The notes: generated by a model from the letters alone, not told the origin. Shown: positions 15,798 to 24,705, counted from the first letter of the stretch. The stretch: 27,683 nt of DNA from Pirellulaceae bacterium (GCA_022448645.1 JAKVBZ010000074.1:1-27683); one strand, 5' to 3'. Numbers and translations: made by a program.

Positions 15798-16874
15798 GTG
15801 CATTACCGTCGTAGAGCTTTCACGCTTGTCGAATTACTGGTGGTTATTGCGATCATTGCGATTCTCATTGCACTGCTGTTACCGGCTGTTCAGGCGGCAC
15901 GTGAAGCTGCACGGCGAATGTCGTGTGGAAATAATCTTAAGCAGTTGGCCCTGGCAGCACACAATTTTCATTCTGCCGAGGGTGGTCTTCCTCCGGCCGG
16001 GGTTGCGGATGATATGCCCACATGGGCCTGGATTATCTTGCCCTACATTGAAAACTCACCGCTGCAGGATAACTACGACAAGACAATCAGTGTGTACTCT
16101 TTGCCGCTTGCGGTGCGAGAAGCGGTAATGTCCATCTATATTTGTCCTACCCGAGGCAATCGAGAACCTCGGACCGATCCGGGGTTTTCCAATTTTGAAG
16201 CGCCGGTCGGAGATTATGTGGGAAACCTGGGAGACGTCGGTACGTTGGAAGGCGTGGTCCCGAACTACTTTTCGACTTGTTGGCCTATTACAGGCCCCAA
16301 TTTTAATAGCTGGGACGGTCCGCAACCCAACGGTACGATCGTCGCGACGGGCAAGTATTGGGACGACAATGGTCCGTGCATGTGCAGCTACGGTCAGTGC
16401 CGTGGACATTGTGGCGGTCGTCCGTGCAATCCTACCGGATGGGACTTGTCAGTGAAGTTCTCGGATGTCTTTGACGGCACCAGCAACACGTTTCTTTTCG
16501 GCGAAAAGCATCTCCCGGAGGACCAGTTGGGGAAAACCGGTTGGGTGCAGACTTTTGGGGGGTCCTTGTACAGCGACTTTTCACCTTTTAACGGTGACGG
16601 CTCGTGGTCACTGTGTCGTGGCGGTGGACCAGCCAGCGGCAATAAGCCGGCTTTGCATATCGCTCAGTCTATCAATGAGCCAGCCATTGCTGTCGATTAC
16701 AATCCCGGGTCTCATCCCGGCCAAGTCTTTGTGTTTGGCAGTTGGCACAGCGGTATCAGTCAGTTCGCGATGACCGATGGCAGTGTACGAGCGGTGAGTA
16801 TTAACATCGACTTGGTGACGCTTGGGCAACTATGCAATCGCCGTGACGAAAGGCCCATCACGAAAGACTTTTAG
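15798..16874 (+). CDS. DUF1559 prepilin-like protein with Cys-rich insert
   Basis: A protein of 358 residues. The N-terminus [15 protein letters not shown] is a type IV prepilin/pseudopilin signal. Cleavage would fall before FTLVE, with Ala instead of the usual Gly at -1, followed by a full-length hydrophobic helix and [14 protein letters not shown]. The DUF1559 domain fills the rest and contains [10 protein letters not shown]. It ends with the H-X9-DG motif in [18 protein letters not shown] (about residues 315-332). Around residues 193-210 the sequence [19 protein letters not shown] has five Cys in 17 residues. DUF1559 proteins are planctomycete-specific and very numerous per genome. They are thought to be surface or pseudopilus-like proteins, but their function is unproven. 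The GTG start is set by GGAG at 15787-15790. Confidence 0.9.
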   Translation: MHYRRRAFTLVELLVVIAIIAILIALLLPAVQAAREAARRMSCGNNLKQLALAAHNFHSAEGGLPPAGVADDMPTWAWIILPYIENSPLQDNYDKTISVYSLPLAVREAVMSIYICPTRGNREPRTDPGFSNFEAPVGDYVGNLGDVGTLEGVVPNYFSTCWPITGPNFNSWDGPQPNGTIVATGKYWDDNGPCMCSYGQCRGHCGGRPCNPTGWDLSVKFSDVFDGTSNTFLFGEKHLPEDQLGKTGWVQTFGGSLYSDFSPFNGDGSWSLCRGGGPASGNKPALHIAQSINEPAIAVDYNPGSHPGQVFVFGSWHSGISQFAMTDGSVRAVSINIDLVTLGQLCNRRDERPITKDF

Positions 16875-16963
16875 GTTCAAGTTTGGCGCTCGTTTGACGA
16901 CACTTTGGTTGTCCAGCGCTTCTCCTGTCATTCACGGTTGCGGTGAAAAGAGTACGTCAGTAC

Positions 16964-17188
16964 ATGACGATGCGATTCTCTATTTTTTGGCTGACCATGG
17001 TCGTCACCACGGTATTGCCTACTCGTGGTGACACCGTTCACGTAAGGAACGAGGCCCTGATCGACGCCACGATCAGCCCATTTCAGACCGGAGAAGCTGG
17101 GCTTTATTATATCCGTCCACGTGCGTATGAACAGTTTTCCGATTGGTCTGCCAGCAGAGTAGGCTCCTGGACCGAGCGTGTTGCCTAG
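16964..17188 (+). CDS. Doubtful small exported protein
   Basis: A frame of 74 residues from this ATG, or 81 from a GTG at 16943. The start MTMRFSIFWLTMVVTTVLPTRG looks like a signal peptide, and the rest (NEALIDATISPFQTGEAGLY, later EQFSDWSASRVGSW) is protein-like but unrecognised. It follows the DUF1559 gene by 90 bases. There is no clear ribosome binding site (AAAGAG is about 12 bases away). A hairpin ctgatcg/cgatcag (17057-17076) falls inside it. It could be chance or a gene remnant. The rest of the 390-base gap shows nothing. Confidence 0.3.
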   Translation: MTMRFSIFWLTMVVTTVLPTRGDTVHVRNEALIDATISPFQTGEAGLYYIRPRAYEQFSDWSASRVGSWTERVA

Positions 17189-17264
17189 TGCCCCTCCCGT
17201 CCTTGGTGGCATTGCTGGCTATAGCCTTAACGCTAAGCCGCCCCCGGGGAAAAGCACGCGAACT

Positions 17265-17693
17265 TCAGCGTTGTTCCGGCCGTTGAACGGTGATGTCAAA
17301 TTCGTTGGGACCCTGCGGAGTCACTTCGTATTCAAGATTACTGGTGTGTGGCGAACGGTACTTCGGATGAACCGGATGTTTCGGAGGTGTGTCCGGACCT
17401 TCCCATTGGGCACGCACAATCACTCGGTGTTTTCCTTCAACGGCGCCATCATCCGGTGTTTCGGTTCCCAGGTGAAACGTGCCATCGTTCTGGATATTAG
17501 CCCGTGCCTGCACTTCTATTTCCACTGACTGAAAAATGATGGTGCCCGCCGCCACGGGTGTGCCGTCTTCGAACCGAACATGTCCCGATGTGGGATACGT
17601 CTTGAGTCCTGAGTCGCAGCCGCACGCCAAGATGATGACCGCCACGAATACGAAACTGGAGGCAAGATGCCGGATGTCAGGTGTGAGATGCAT
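17265..17693 (-). CDS. Transthyretin-like lipoprotein paired with DUF1559
   Basis: A protein of 142 residues. The signal peptide (about residues 10-26, ASSFVFVAVIILACGC) ends in a lipobox ACGC with Cys at about 26. The mature part is a single beta-sandwich of the carboxypeptidase-regulatory/transthyretin type common in planctomycetes: TSGHVRFEDGTPVAAGTIIF, then NDGTFHLGTETPDDGAVEGK and HRVIVRAQW, ending NEFDITVQR. Genes of this kind commonly lie directly downstream of DUF1559 genes, and this one follows the minus-strand DUF1559 gene by 174 bases, so an operon is likely. The function is unknown; an outer-membrane or periplasmic partner of the DUF1559 protein is an inference. No clear ribosome binding site is seen. 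Confidence 0.85.
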   Translation of the reverse strand: MHLTPDIRHLASSFVFVAVIILACGCDSGLKTYPTSGHVRFEDGTPVAAGTIIFQSVEIEVQARANIQNDGTFHLGTETPDDGAVEGKHRVIVRAQWEGPDTPPKHPVHPKYRSPHTSNLEYEVTPQGPNEFDITVQRPEQR

Positions 17694-17867
17694 TTTGTTA
17701 GCACGCTTCTACTTACGAGGAATCGGAGAGAAACAGTTCAGTCCCTACTGTGAACCATAGTGCACACGGTGTAAACATCTGTTGAGCCTGGTCGGAAAGA
17801 ATTCCATCCTGTCGCATGAGCAACGAAAACTTTAGCCCGGCAAACGTGATAGTGCTCTATCTAGAAA

Positions 17868-18884
17868 TCATGGCTTTAGGCAGGGTCCGCCACCCCCCGC
17901 ATCGGAACTGTTACGACTGGCAAGTTCCTCTAGCAACACACCGTTGATGGTCACGTTCAGTGCCCTGACACCGCCGTCGCCCATGGCGAACTGGCAGATG
18001 CCGGGGTGCCAGCTGCCGAAGATGTTTAGTTGCGGCCAACCAAAATCGTCCTGAGGTCCAGTAGCCAGTGGGTAGGCCATGCCTGCCAAACGCGAAGCGT
18101 GCCACCTTTCATTGCCACTGACCCAGCTGCCGTCGCAGCCTAACCCGAGTTCACCCTCCAGACCTTCACAGTTTTGGTTGCATTCCTTGTACGATGGCCC
18201 ATGGCGTCCTTCGACGACGTGTTTCTCACCGAGAAAAATCGTGTTGGACAATCCATCGCGGATGCTGGCGAACTTGATGTTCGACTTGAACGCGTCGCCC
18301 GTCGAGCCCGTGTCCCAATGTTGCCAAAGGATGACGCCATTATTGTTTTGCATGTATCCGGTGAATGGACCTGTGGGGCCAGGGAAGGCGCCTGGAGGCC
18401 AAAGTGGAACCCCGGGCCAACAGCAGCAGATGTCAGTGCCTCCGTTGCCGGCATAGTCCCCATAGGGAGCTGGGGGATGCCTTTCACCGTCAAGCACGGG
18501 TACCGAATCTGCACTACCGGGAGTAAATTCACTGGGGCGGCCTCGGGAAGGGCAGCGATATGCAGAGACCTGATGACTCCAACACGGTCGATGCGACGGA
18601 TGGTGCCAGAGTTGTCGCATGTCCCAGCAATCGGCGATGGCTTGCTGTTCCAGGAAAGGCAGTATTTTTACGAACCAGGTCACCCCCTCGTCGCGATGGT
18701 GAGCGGACGGAATGTTTTTGTGCACGTCTTCGAAACTATGAAGCGCCAGGGCAATTTGTTTCAGGTTATTGCTGCACTCGATCCGTCGAGCCGCTTCCCT
18801 CGCCGCCTGGACCGCCGGCAACAAGATCGCGATCACGACTAAAAGTTCCACCAAGGTAAAGCCACGTTGTTGGGATGGACGCAT
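17868..18884 (-). CDS. DUF1559 prepilin-like protein with shortened helix
   Basis: A protein of 338 residues. The N-terminus [20 protein letters not shown] has the G/FTLVE prepilin peptidase site. The hydrophobic segment then runs directly into [14 protein letters not shown], seven residues shorter than in the other DUF1559 protein of this window. The DUF1559 domain follows (SNNLKQIALALHSFEDVHKN, SNTIFLGEKH) and ends with H-X9-DG in WHPGICQFAMGDGGVRAL. Cys clusters occur at ICCCWPG and in the KECNQNCEG segment. AGG lies nine bases before the ATG. It is the first gene of a probable two-gene operon with the transthyretin-like lipoprotein. Whether the short helix still supports membrane insertion and assembly is an open question. 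Confidence 0.88.
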   Translation of the reverse strand: MRPSQQRGFTLVELLVVIAILLPAVQAAREAARRIECSNNLKQIALALHSFEDVHKNIPSAHHRDEGVTWFVKILPFLEQQAIADCWDMRQLWHHPSHRPCWSHQVSAYRCPSRGRPSEFTPGSADSVPVLDGERHPPAPYGDYAGNGGTDICCCWPGVPLWPPGAFPGPTGPFTGYMQNNNGVILWQHWDTGSTGDAFKSNIKFASIRDGLSNTIFLGEKHVVEGRHGPSYKECNQNCEGLEGELGLGCDGSWVSGNERWHASRLAGMAYPLATGPQDDFGWPQLNIFGSWHPGICQFAMGDGGVRALNVTINGVLLEELASRNSSDAGGGGPCLKP

Positions 18885-18974
18885 GAAGAAACACCTAGTG
18901 ATAATCTGTTCTAAAATCAGCGGATGAATGGGAGGAAATGGTGCACAGTTTCAGAATTGGTGAAAGGGACAACC

Positions 18975-19003
18975 TTGGAATATTATTCGTTGATTGGTAT
19001 AAA
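18975..19003 (+). promoter_or_regulatory. Candidate sigma70-type promoter for the DUF1080 gene
   Basis: TTGGAA (18975-18980) and TATAAA (18998-19003) are separated by 17 bases. They match the -35 and -10 consensus at 4 of 6 and 5 of 6 positions. The start of the DUF1080 gene is about 140 bases downstream, implying a long leader. Confidence 0.5.
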
Positions 19004-19131
19004 AGTCTATCCTAAAACAAGCGTCGGTGAGATCACGCCGTGAAGCATTTTGATGTGTGTTTCTATTGTACTTGTATTTTCGATTTGGGATGAGCCTGAA
19101 ACTGTTGCCGGCGATAGCCGGTCATAAGAAT

Positions 19132-19137
19132 AGGAGA
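19132..19137 (+). promoter_or_regulatory. Ribosome binding site deciding the DUF1080 start
   Basis: AGGAGA lies six bases before the ATG at 19144. It sets the start directly before the lipoprotein signal peptide, rather than at the upstream in-frame starts near 19057 and 19090. Confidence 0.75.
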
Positions 19138-19143
19138 GAATTC

Positions 19144-19794
19144 ATGACGGTATGTCTGAGATTGGCGTGTCTGGGAACTGTGCTGGTAGGTGCGGTGGGG
19201 TGTAAGCCGGTCTCCATCGACGGGCCGCCCGCAGGCTTCACGTCCCTTTTTAACGGTCGCGATCTGGCCGGTTGGAGCTACGACGGGAGTGGCAACTGGC
19301 GAGTAGAAAAAGGACTGCTTTTCTACGATGGTTTGGGTTGGGAGCCTATGCCCGACACTATTTCCACACAGAACCTGCGTACCGAAAAAGAGTATGGCGA
19401 TTTCATACTACAGATCGATTGGAAGATCGCAAAAGACGGCAACAGTGGAATCGTGTTGCGGCCCGACTACGAGGACTACCACGAGTTTGAAGAGGTACAA
19501 GTCGAGATCTGGGACAGAACTTCAGAACTTTACTCTTCGCCCCTGGGGTCGGGGGGCATTGTCACCTACACCGTCGAAGAACGGAAACCTTTGCGGACGG
19601 CTGATCGTCCGGTGGGGGAGTGGAATCATTTTGAGATCCGCCTCGAAAACGATAAGGTGACGGTCCATCTCAATGACCAGCTTGTGCTCGACGGATTTGC
19701 TGCACAGTTCAATCGGTCTAGGGGGCCGATTGTCTTGGAACATCACGGTCCGCCGCTCTGGTTCAGGAATATTTATATCAAGGAATTGAACTAA
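19144..19794 (+). CDS. DUF1080 (3-keto-glycoside hydrolase-type) lipoprotein
   Basis: A protein of 216 residues. The signal peptide MTVCLRLACLGTVLVGAVGC ends in a lipobox AVGC, with the lipidated Cys at residue 20. The mature part is one DUF1080/3-keto-disaccharide hydrolase domain with a concanavalin-like fold: GFTSLFNGRDLAGW at the start, YGDFILQIDWKI, NSGIVLRPD, FEEVQVEIWD, GEWNHFEIRLENDKVTVHLN, and GPIVLEHHGPPLWFRNIYIK at the end. These are the usual conserved blocks of the family. Characterised members cleave 3-keto-glycosides formed by a Gfo/Idh-type dehydrogenase, which gives context for the Gfo/Idh/MocA gene about 5 kb away. A promoter-like element and a strong ribosome binding site precede it. 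The HAD gene follows 91 bases later and could be co-transcribed. Confidence 0.87.
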   Translation: MTVCLRLACLGTVLVGAVGCKPVSIDGPPAGFTSLFNGRDLAGWSYDGSGNWRVEKGLLFYDGLGWEPMPDTISTQNLRTEKEYGDFILQIDWKIAKDGNSGIVLRPDYEDYHEFEEVQVEIWDRTSELYSSPLGSGGIVTYTVEERKPLRTADRPVGEWNHFEIRLENDKVTVHLNDQLVLDGFAAQFNRSRGPIVLEHHGPPLWFRNIYIKELN

Positions 19795-19885
19795 AGTTCA
19801 CCGTCGCCGATGGCGAGCCAATCAAGGGAAAGGTGCCCCTGTAGTGTCTGAAAAATAATGTCGGTGTTGTAAAGTGGGTAGAATT

Positions 19886-20593
19886 ATGCGCGTCGTTCTC
19901 TTTGATCTCGACGATACCTTGTTCGACAAGCAGTACTGCAGTCGCGCCGGCTTGCTGGCGGTTCAAAAAGCATATGCGGGGCGCATCGTTGGCTCGGTCG
20001 AGGAAATTGAGTCCACCTACGGCGAGCTACTGGAAGAGTGGCACCAGAAAGTCCTTGCCGGTTTAATATCCATCAACGAATCTCGTGTCGAGCGATTCCG
20101 CGTGCTTCTGTCCAATTCGCAAACCGAGGCAACCGATGCTGAGTCACAGGCAGCAGCACGCTGCTATCGTGACGCATACGACGCGGCGTACCGACCGGTT
20201 CCAGGGGCAATCGAACTGTTAAGGCGAGTCAAGGCAGAACGTCCGGTCGGCATTGTGACCAATCACATCACTTCCCAGCAAGTCAAAAAGATTGCCGCCA
20301 TCGGGGTCGAACCCTTAATTGATGAGTTGGTGGTCTCGGAAGAGGTGGGTGTGCCCAAACCCGCGGCGAAAATTTTCGAGGTCGCGTTGTCACGGCTTGG
20401 TGGAACACCAGGCCAGGCCGTGATGGTTGGCGACTCGTGGTCCTCTGACATTGTCGGCGCGACCGAGTTAGGAATCCGTGCCATTTGGTTGAATCGGTAC
20501 GACAAGCCTTGTCCTGATGCGAGTCTCGCGACCGAGATCCACTCATTAGAACCGGTGGACGATGTGGTCGACTTGATTCTCAAGCCGTCATGA
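19886..20593 (+). CDS. HAD-superfamily hydrolase
   Basis: A soluble protein of 235 residues, HAD subfamily IA. Motif I is VVLFDLDDTLFD (residues 4-15), with the nucleophile Asp and the second Asp as DxDxT. A helical cap follows (about 17-95). Motif II is GIVTNH (about 126), motif III Lys is in GVPKPAAKIFEVAL (about 153), and motif IV is VMVGDSWSSDIVGATELGIR (about 180-199). The family removes phosphate from small metabolites. The sequence resembles the YjjG nucleotidase/haloacid dehalogenase-like group, but the substrate cannot be read from it. A GTG at 19874 would add four residues; the ATG at 19886 starts directly at the first strand. It follows the DUF1080 gene by 91 bases. Confidence 0.88.
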   Translation: MRVVLFDLDDTLFDKQYCSRAGLLAVQKAYAGRIVGSVEEIESTYGELLEEWHQKVLAGLISINESRVERFRVLLSNSQTEATDAESQAAARCYRDAYDAAYRPVPGAIELLRRVKAERPVGIVTNHITSQQVKKIAAIGVEPLIDELVVSEEVGVPKPAAKIFEVALSRLGGTPGQAVMVGDSWSSDIVGATELGIRAIWLNRYDKPCPDASLATEIHSLEPVDDVVDLILKPS

Positions 20594-20778
20594 TCGCCAG
20601 CGGCGGTCATGTTCAACCTGCCGTAAGGTTCACATTTTGCCGTGTCGCTACCTCCGGTAACTCGAAGGTGGTCCCCTGGAAGGAAGGGTTCTCTCTGGTC
20701 GATGCGGCCGACAACCCTATCGTGGAGAGTGGCTTTACCGAAACCGGATGCCACGTGAAGCAGACTCGGCGTGGCTGA
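20590..20778 (+). CDS. Doubtful 62-residue frame overlapping the HAD stop
   Basis: An ATG overlaps the stop of the HAD gene as ATGA, the classic coupling arrangement. The frame runs 62 residues (AVRFTFCRVATSGNSKVV, later SLVDAADNPIVESGF). It has no recognisable domain and is short, and the overlap may be chance. The rest of the 320-base gap to the convergent phosphoesterase gene holds a 7-bp stem, gtgaagc/gcttcac (20755-20785), without a T-tract. Confidence 0.25.
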   Translation: MIASGGHVQPAVRFTFCRVATSGNSKVVPWKEGFSLVDAADNPIVESGFTETGCHVKQTRRG

Positions 20779-20913
20779 GCTTCACCGAGTGAAACTGGAA
20801 GAAGACTACAGCTCCATCCAATCACGATCAGCGCATGGAAGACGGCGATGATGTCAACGAGCCGATCGAGCTACATTTGCCAGCGAAGTATCATGCTTGT
20901 CATGCTATCCTCT

Positions 20914-23900
20914 CTACTCAAACCAGTAGGAGTAGAGGCTGGCATGGTTCAGTGTGAATTTCAATCGCACCGTACCTGAAGTGTCCCGCTTGTTGTTCGG
21001 CCAGACAACTTTGCTACCCAGTTCATCGCCGCGGATGGTTGATGAAGCTCCGAGATCTTCCAATGGCTGTTCGTTTTCGTCAAGAACCTGCACGACCATA
21101 TGGCCGGACGACGCGTCGGCATTGACGAACAGCTGTTTGCCGGAGGGCCAACGGAAGGGTTTGGTAATCACGGTTCCTGCCTCGTTCGCTGCATCGAGCG
21201 AAACAAATCCATCTCGACGGAGTGTGGCCACACCGATTGAGGTCTTTACGGTTTTCCAAAAGTTCGACCATTCCGGAGTCCCTTTGGACGGACGCTGAAG
21301 ATAGTTGTGATTGTGGCGGCTGGCCGAGTAAAAAATGAAGATTCGGTCGCCCACCACCTGAATCGGCTGGGCCGCGGTAAAAATAATGCCGCAATCCCAA
21401 TCTTCTTTGGAACCGTTCGGAATGAAGGGGCTTCCACGTGCCACCCGTCCCCAATGCATGCCATCGCGGCTCGTGGCCAACTGGACGTCAATATTCCAGC
21501 TGGTTCCCTCGTAGAACATCCACGGCAAGCCGATGTAAATGCCTTCGTAGAAACTGGTGCCCATGCCGTAGACCTGAGTTCGAGCACCGTCGGCTGCTTC
21601 AGCCTGGAAGACGCGCGCGGGTGAGGACCAGTTTTCAAAGTCGTCACTCTCCGCCCGAGCAACTTTTCGCCCACCTGCACCAAAACGACCGTAGATCACA
21701 TACTTTTCCAGGTAAGGGTCGTACAAGGCCTGCTGTCCCGTGTCGCTGCCCATGTCGATTACCGGGTTCTGGGGATGATCGGTCCATTTTTTTCCGTCTG
21801 TCGAAAAACTGACCGACATGCCGTTCACTGACACATCGGGAATGTCCTTGTTGCTACTGCTGTGCTCCCAGTAGAGCGCCTTGAAGCGACGGCTGGGATC
21901 AGGATCAAGCAAATCGTGTATCACCGCGATCCCCTCAACGTTGGTGCGTGCGATGCGGCAGATATTATTCGCACGGGAGCCGTTGTAGCTGACAAGATCC
22001 AGGTTGGGCAACTCCCATGCAAATCCGTCACCACTTTCGGCGTAACCGACCAGTTGTAAATTGGGAATCCGTAATTGTCCGTCCAACCGAATCGGCTCTT
22101 GGAAGGGAAGTCGTGCACCGGCCAGATACCACATGCGAAACAATTTGGCCTGTGGATCATAAAGCACTGTCCCGTACAACTGGGCGCGGAATACTTGCCA
22201 AGGGGTCTGGTCAGCGCGGATGACCGGGTTCCCTGCGTACTTTTCTGGTTGGTGCAGTGTTCGCGTGACACCTTCCCTTCGCTCGATGGTGGTTTCATCA
22301 AGAAACAGTTGCCGCCGACCTTCGTCGATCAGTTGCTGCCAGGCAACGTTTTCGGGCAATTCGTCGATGTTCGAATCCTCCCCGCCGTGAACCTTCCAAC
22401 GGATGTAGTCCACCCGATGTTCTCCACTGCGAAATTCGAGGCCGACGCTCATTTGAACGGAAAGCGGCAGTCTTTCACCAGGCAATCGGGCAATCAGCCG
22501 ACCGTTGACCGAAACCTCAAACGCTTGGTCTAAGACCGAAGTTCCCGACCAACGGACAAGATACGTGTTTAACTGAGCCGCTCGAAAATCAGAGAGTGGT
22601 GATAGGTCCAGCTGTGTGCCTTGTACATCTGGAGACATGCGAGGATGCTGGCCAGTGAGAAGGATGTCATGGCCATCGGGACCGACGAGTGGAAACAGCC
22701 GCAGCCTTCTGCCACGGACAAGAATCACCAGTCCGTCAGCGTTTTTGGTGTCCTTAGCGGTGCTGGCCCAGCGAATTTCGACTTCGCCCTGATCATCTTT
22801 CCATTGCGTGGCCGTGCCGAAGCGGACAACACGGAAGAATTCCCGAGGCTCGCGCACGATCCAGTGACCATCTTGAACGATTTCGTTTGCCTGGCCGTGG
22901 CCGTCCCAGTGAGGTTCGGCTTGCACGGGCAGTTTGGTTCCGTCGAACTCACCCTCATGCTGCACGATGTTGTCCGGTGCGTCCTGGTCTGCGTAGCGGG
23001 TTGTGCAAAGCCCTGTGCGGCGGTCAAACAAACGCCGTCCTGTTGCTGCTTTGTCAATCCACATGGTCCCCACGGTCTGGAATCCTTGGCGTTTCGCGGA
23101 CTCCTCAATACGAAATGTCGCCTGGGTATATGGATCCACACCATGTGGGTCCAATTTCTTTCCGACCGGGCCTTCGCGGACGGTGGCGATCGACTTGAGC
23201 GTGAGCACCATATACTGTGGATGAACTTCAACGACCAGATAGTTGAATTCGGCCACGTTGCTGGGCTGCGAGCCGTGCACAACTTGCAGCACGCCGTCAC
23301 GCTGTTGCAAACTGATATCGTGAACTTCGCCGCACAAATACATGTCGACGTCGTGTTGCGCCATCAGTTTCCACAGTGGTGACTCGGCGCCCTGGGGCAT
23401 GGAAAAACGGCTTGAGGATCGCCATCGCCAACCGGGCAAGATGGGCACATGTCCCATGCACACCCGATGATCAGCATCTTCGTGATCGGCGAGCGTCTTG
23501 TGCAGCCAGTTCTGTTGCTTTTCACCTACGCGTACGTGAACGTTTCCCTGGTCGTCCTGCTCGAAATGATCCACGGACACCAGCAGTATGTTCTTGTGTC
23601 GTACAGCGTAGGTGGTTTGTTCGAACCCAGCTGGTCCGCCCTGGGGCATGTTGAGATATTTTCGAAAGGCATCTTTGTAGTGAGGAACCAAAGCCCGTTT
23701 ATCTCCCTGCCACGGGTCGTCACCAATCTCGTGGTCGCCTAAAGCGACGTAGTATTTCAGGTCATAAGCCGCCATGCGGTCAGTCCAGGCCGGGTAATAC
23801 TTGCCAGCCATTTGTTCCAGATGCTGCTGGCTGTGTGACCAGCGGCCCATCACCAGGTCACCGGCCACCAGGACGAAATCGGGATCCTCAGCCTGAATCG

Positions 23901-24075
23901 ACTTCAGTACATAATCCAGTGCACCATCCCATCTCGGATCAGGATAGTCGACATCGTTGTTTAGAAAATCAGGGATACTGACGAACTTCCACGGCTCCGC
24001 GTGAACGGGAACTGTGGATTGCCCGAAAAGAAAGAGTGATAACAAGAGTTGTAACAGAAAGAGACGTACCATCAT
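20914..24075 (-). CDS. Exported fusion: calcineurin-like phosphoesterase, concanavalin-like and glycosidase-like propeller
   Basis: A protein of 1053 residues. The signal peptide MMVRLFLLQLLLSLFLFG...VHA is cleaved at about residue 26. Residues 27-330 are a calcineurin-like metallophosphoesterase: SIPDFLNND (33-41), FVLVAGD (67-73), ALGDHE (111-116), CMGHVPILPG and YLCGEVHD. Compared with the family, DxH is DFL, GNHE is GDHE and GHxH is GEVH, so several metal ligands differ. About residues 340-590 are beta-rich and concanavalin/LamG-like. About 600-1053 resemble the five-bladed propeller of GH32/GH43-type proteins common in planctomycetes: RRQLFLDETTIERREGVTRT, NPVIRAD, GTVLYDPQAKLFRMWYLAG, VSFSTDGKKWTDHPQNPVI. 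The role is probably hydrolysis of a (phospho-)glycan outside the cell. The frame extends to 24219, but the start at 24075 sits exactly before the signal peptide. Confidence 0.82.
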   Translation of the reverse strand: MMVRLFLLQLLLSLFLFGQSTVPVHAEPWKFVSIPDFLNNDVDYPDPRWDGALDYVLKSIQAEDPDFVLVAGDLVMGRWSHSQQHLEQMAGKYYPAWTDRMAAYDLKYYVALGDHEIGDDPWQGDKRALVPHYKDAFRKYLNMPQGGPAGFEQTTYAVRHKNILLVSVDHFEQDDQGNVHVRVGEKQQNWLHKTLADHEDADHRVCMGHVPILPGWRWRSSSRFSMPQGAESPLWKLMAQHDVDMYLCGEVHDISLQQRDGVLQVVHGSQPSNVAEFNYLVVEVHPQYMVLTLKSIATVREGPVGKKLDPHGVDPYTQATFRIEESAKRQGFQTVGTMWIDKAATGRRLFDRRTGLCTTRYADQDAPDNIVQHEGEFDGTKLPVQAEPHWDGHGQANEIVQDGHWIVREPREFFRVVRFGTATQWKDDQGEVEIRWASTAKDTKNADGLVILVRGRRLRLFPLVGPDGHDILLTGQHPRMSPDVQGTQLDLSPLSDFRAAQLNTYLVRWSGTSVLDQAFEVSVNGRLIARLPGERLPLSVQMSVGLEFRSGEHRVDYIRWKVHGGEDSNIDELPENVAWQQLIDEGRRQLFLDETTIERREGVTRTLHQPEKYAGNPVIRADQTPWQVFRAQLYGTVLYDPQAKLFRMWYLAGARLPFQEPIRLDGQLRIPNLQLVGYAESGDGFAWELPNLDLVSYNGSRANNICRIARTNVEGIAVIHDLLDPDPSRRFKALYWEHSSSNKDIPDVSVNGMSVSFSTDGKKWTDHPQNPVIDMGSDTGQQALYDPYLEKYVIYGRFGAGGRKVARAESDDFENWSSPARVFQAEAADGARTQVYGMGTSFYEGIYIGLPWMFYEGTSWNIDVQLATSRDGMHWGRVARGSPFIPNGSKEDWDCGIIFTAAQPIQVVGDRIFIFYSASRHNHNYLQRPSKGTPEWSNFWKTVKTSIGVATLRRDGFVSLDAANEAGTVITKPFRWPSGKQLFVNADASSGHMVVQVLDENEQPLEDLGASSTIRGDELGSKVVWPNNKRDTSGTVRLKFTLNHASLYSYWFE

Positions 24076-24378
24076 GAGTGTTTGGCTCTTTAGATTCAGG
24101 GCTGGACAGCACTGGTTGTAGTAAGCGTGGTTCTGTGCATTTAGGCTGGAGGAACTCGTACCGCCGAAATTTGTTCTCCGCATACACGCAGCGAGATTGT
24201 TTGTGACCCATGGTATCACGCGAAATGTGGCGGCGAAAGACTTTGAGAGTTCTTGTCGGTGGGTAAGCCCATATTCGATGTGACGAGTAGGTGATGAAGT
24301 CTACCTGGCAAGACAACGGGGTAGCGCAGGACAATCAATGTCCGTGTAAAACGTCCCTCCTGCCAGCATGTGGGTCGC

Positions 24379-24705
24379 TCAATTTTGACTTGCTGCGATG
24401 GGTTCACTCCTTTGTAAAGCATCCTGCAGTTTTAGAGTGGAGCTGGGAAACGTCCGCCTGTTCGTTTCGGTAATTGCAAACGAGTCCTCCCCTACTTCAG
24501 TCATAGTCAAAGGCGGGCAGTATTTTCCTGGCCTGGTAGCGTGCAGCGCCAATGGTCCAAAACGGGCGACCTCGATGTTAAACGGAATGCTTTCAATCAC
24601 GAGCAGTCTGACTGCTTTCGCTCTGTGCAACTGATGATCAGGGGCTCTCTGCTCGAGGAACGTCTCTTTAATTTTAGCCTGTTTCTCATCCGTCGGCTTC
24701 CACAT
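24379..24705 (-). CDS. Doubtful hypothetical protein, about 108 residues
   Basis: A minus-strand frame that stays open upstream to an ATG at 24798 (139 residues). The shorter start at 24705 gives 108 residues beginning MWKPTDEKQAKIKETFLEQR. The composition is protein-like (PFNIEVARFGPLALHA, then PPLTMTEVGEDSFAITETN) with purine-rich first codon positions. There is no ribosome binding site and no recognised domain. It lies about 300 bases upstream of the phosphoesterase fusion in the same orientation. Confidence 0.3.
   Translation of the reverse strand: MWKPTDEKQAKIKETFLEQRAPDHQLHRAKAVRLLVIESIPFNIEVARFGPLALHATRPGKYCPPLTMTEVGEDSFAITETNRRTFPSSTLKLQDALQRSEPIAASQN

Noticed and set aside
14955..17693. 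A possible mobile element bounded by repeats, suggested by the tandem 25-bp units and clustered short genes
   Set aside because: No transposase or integrase is present, there are no matching terminal repeats, and the genes are ordinary planctomycete families.
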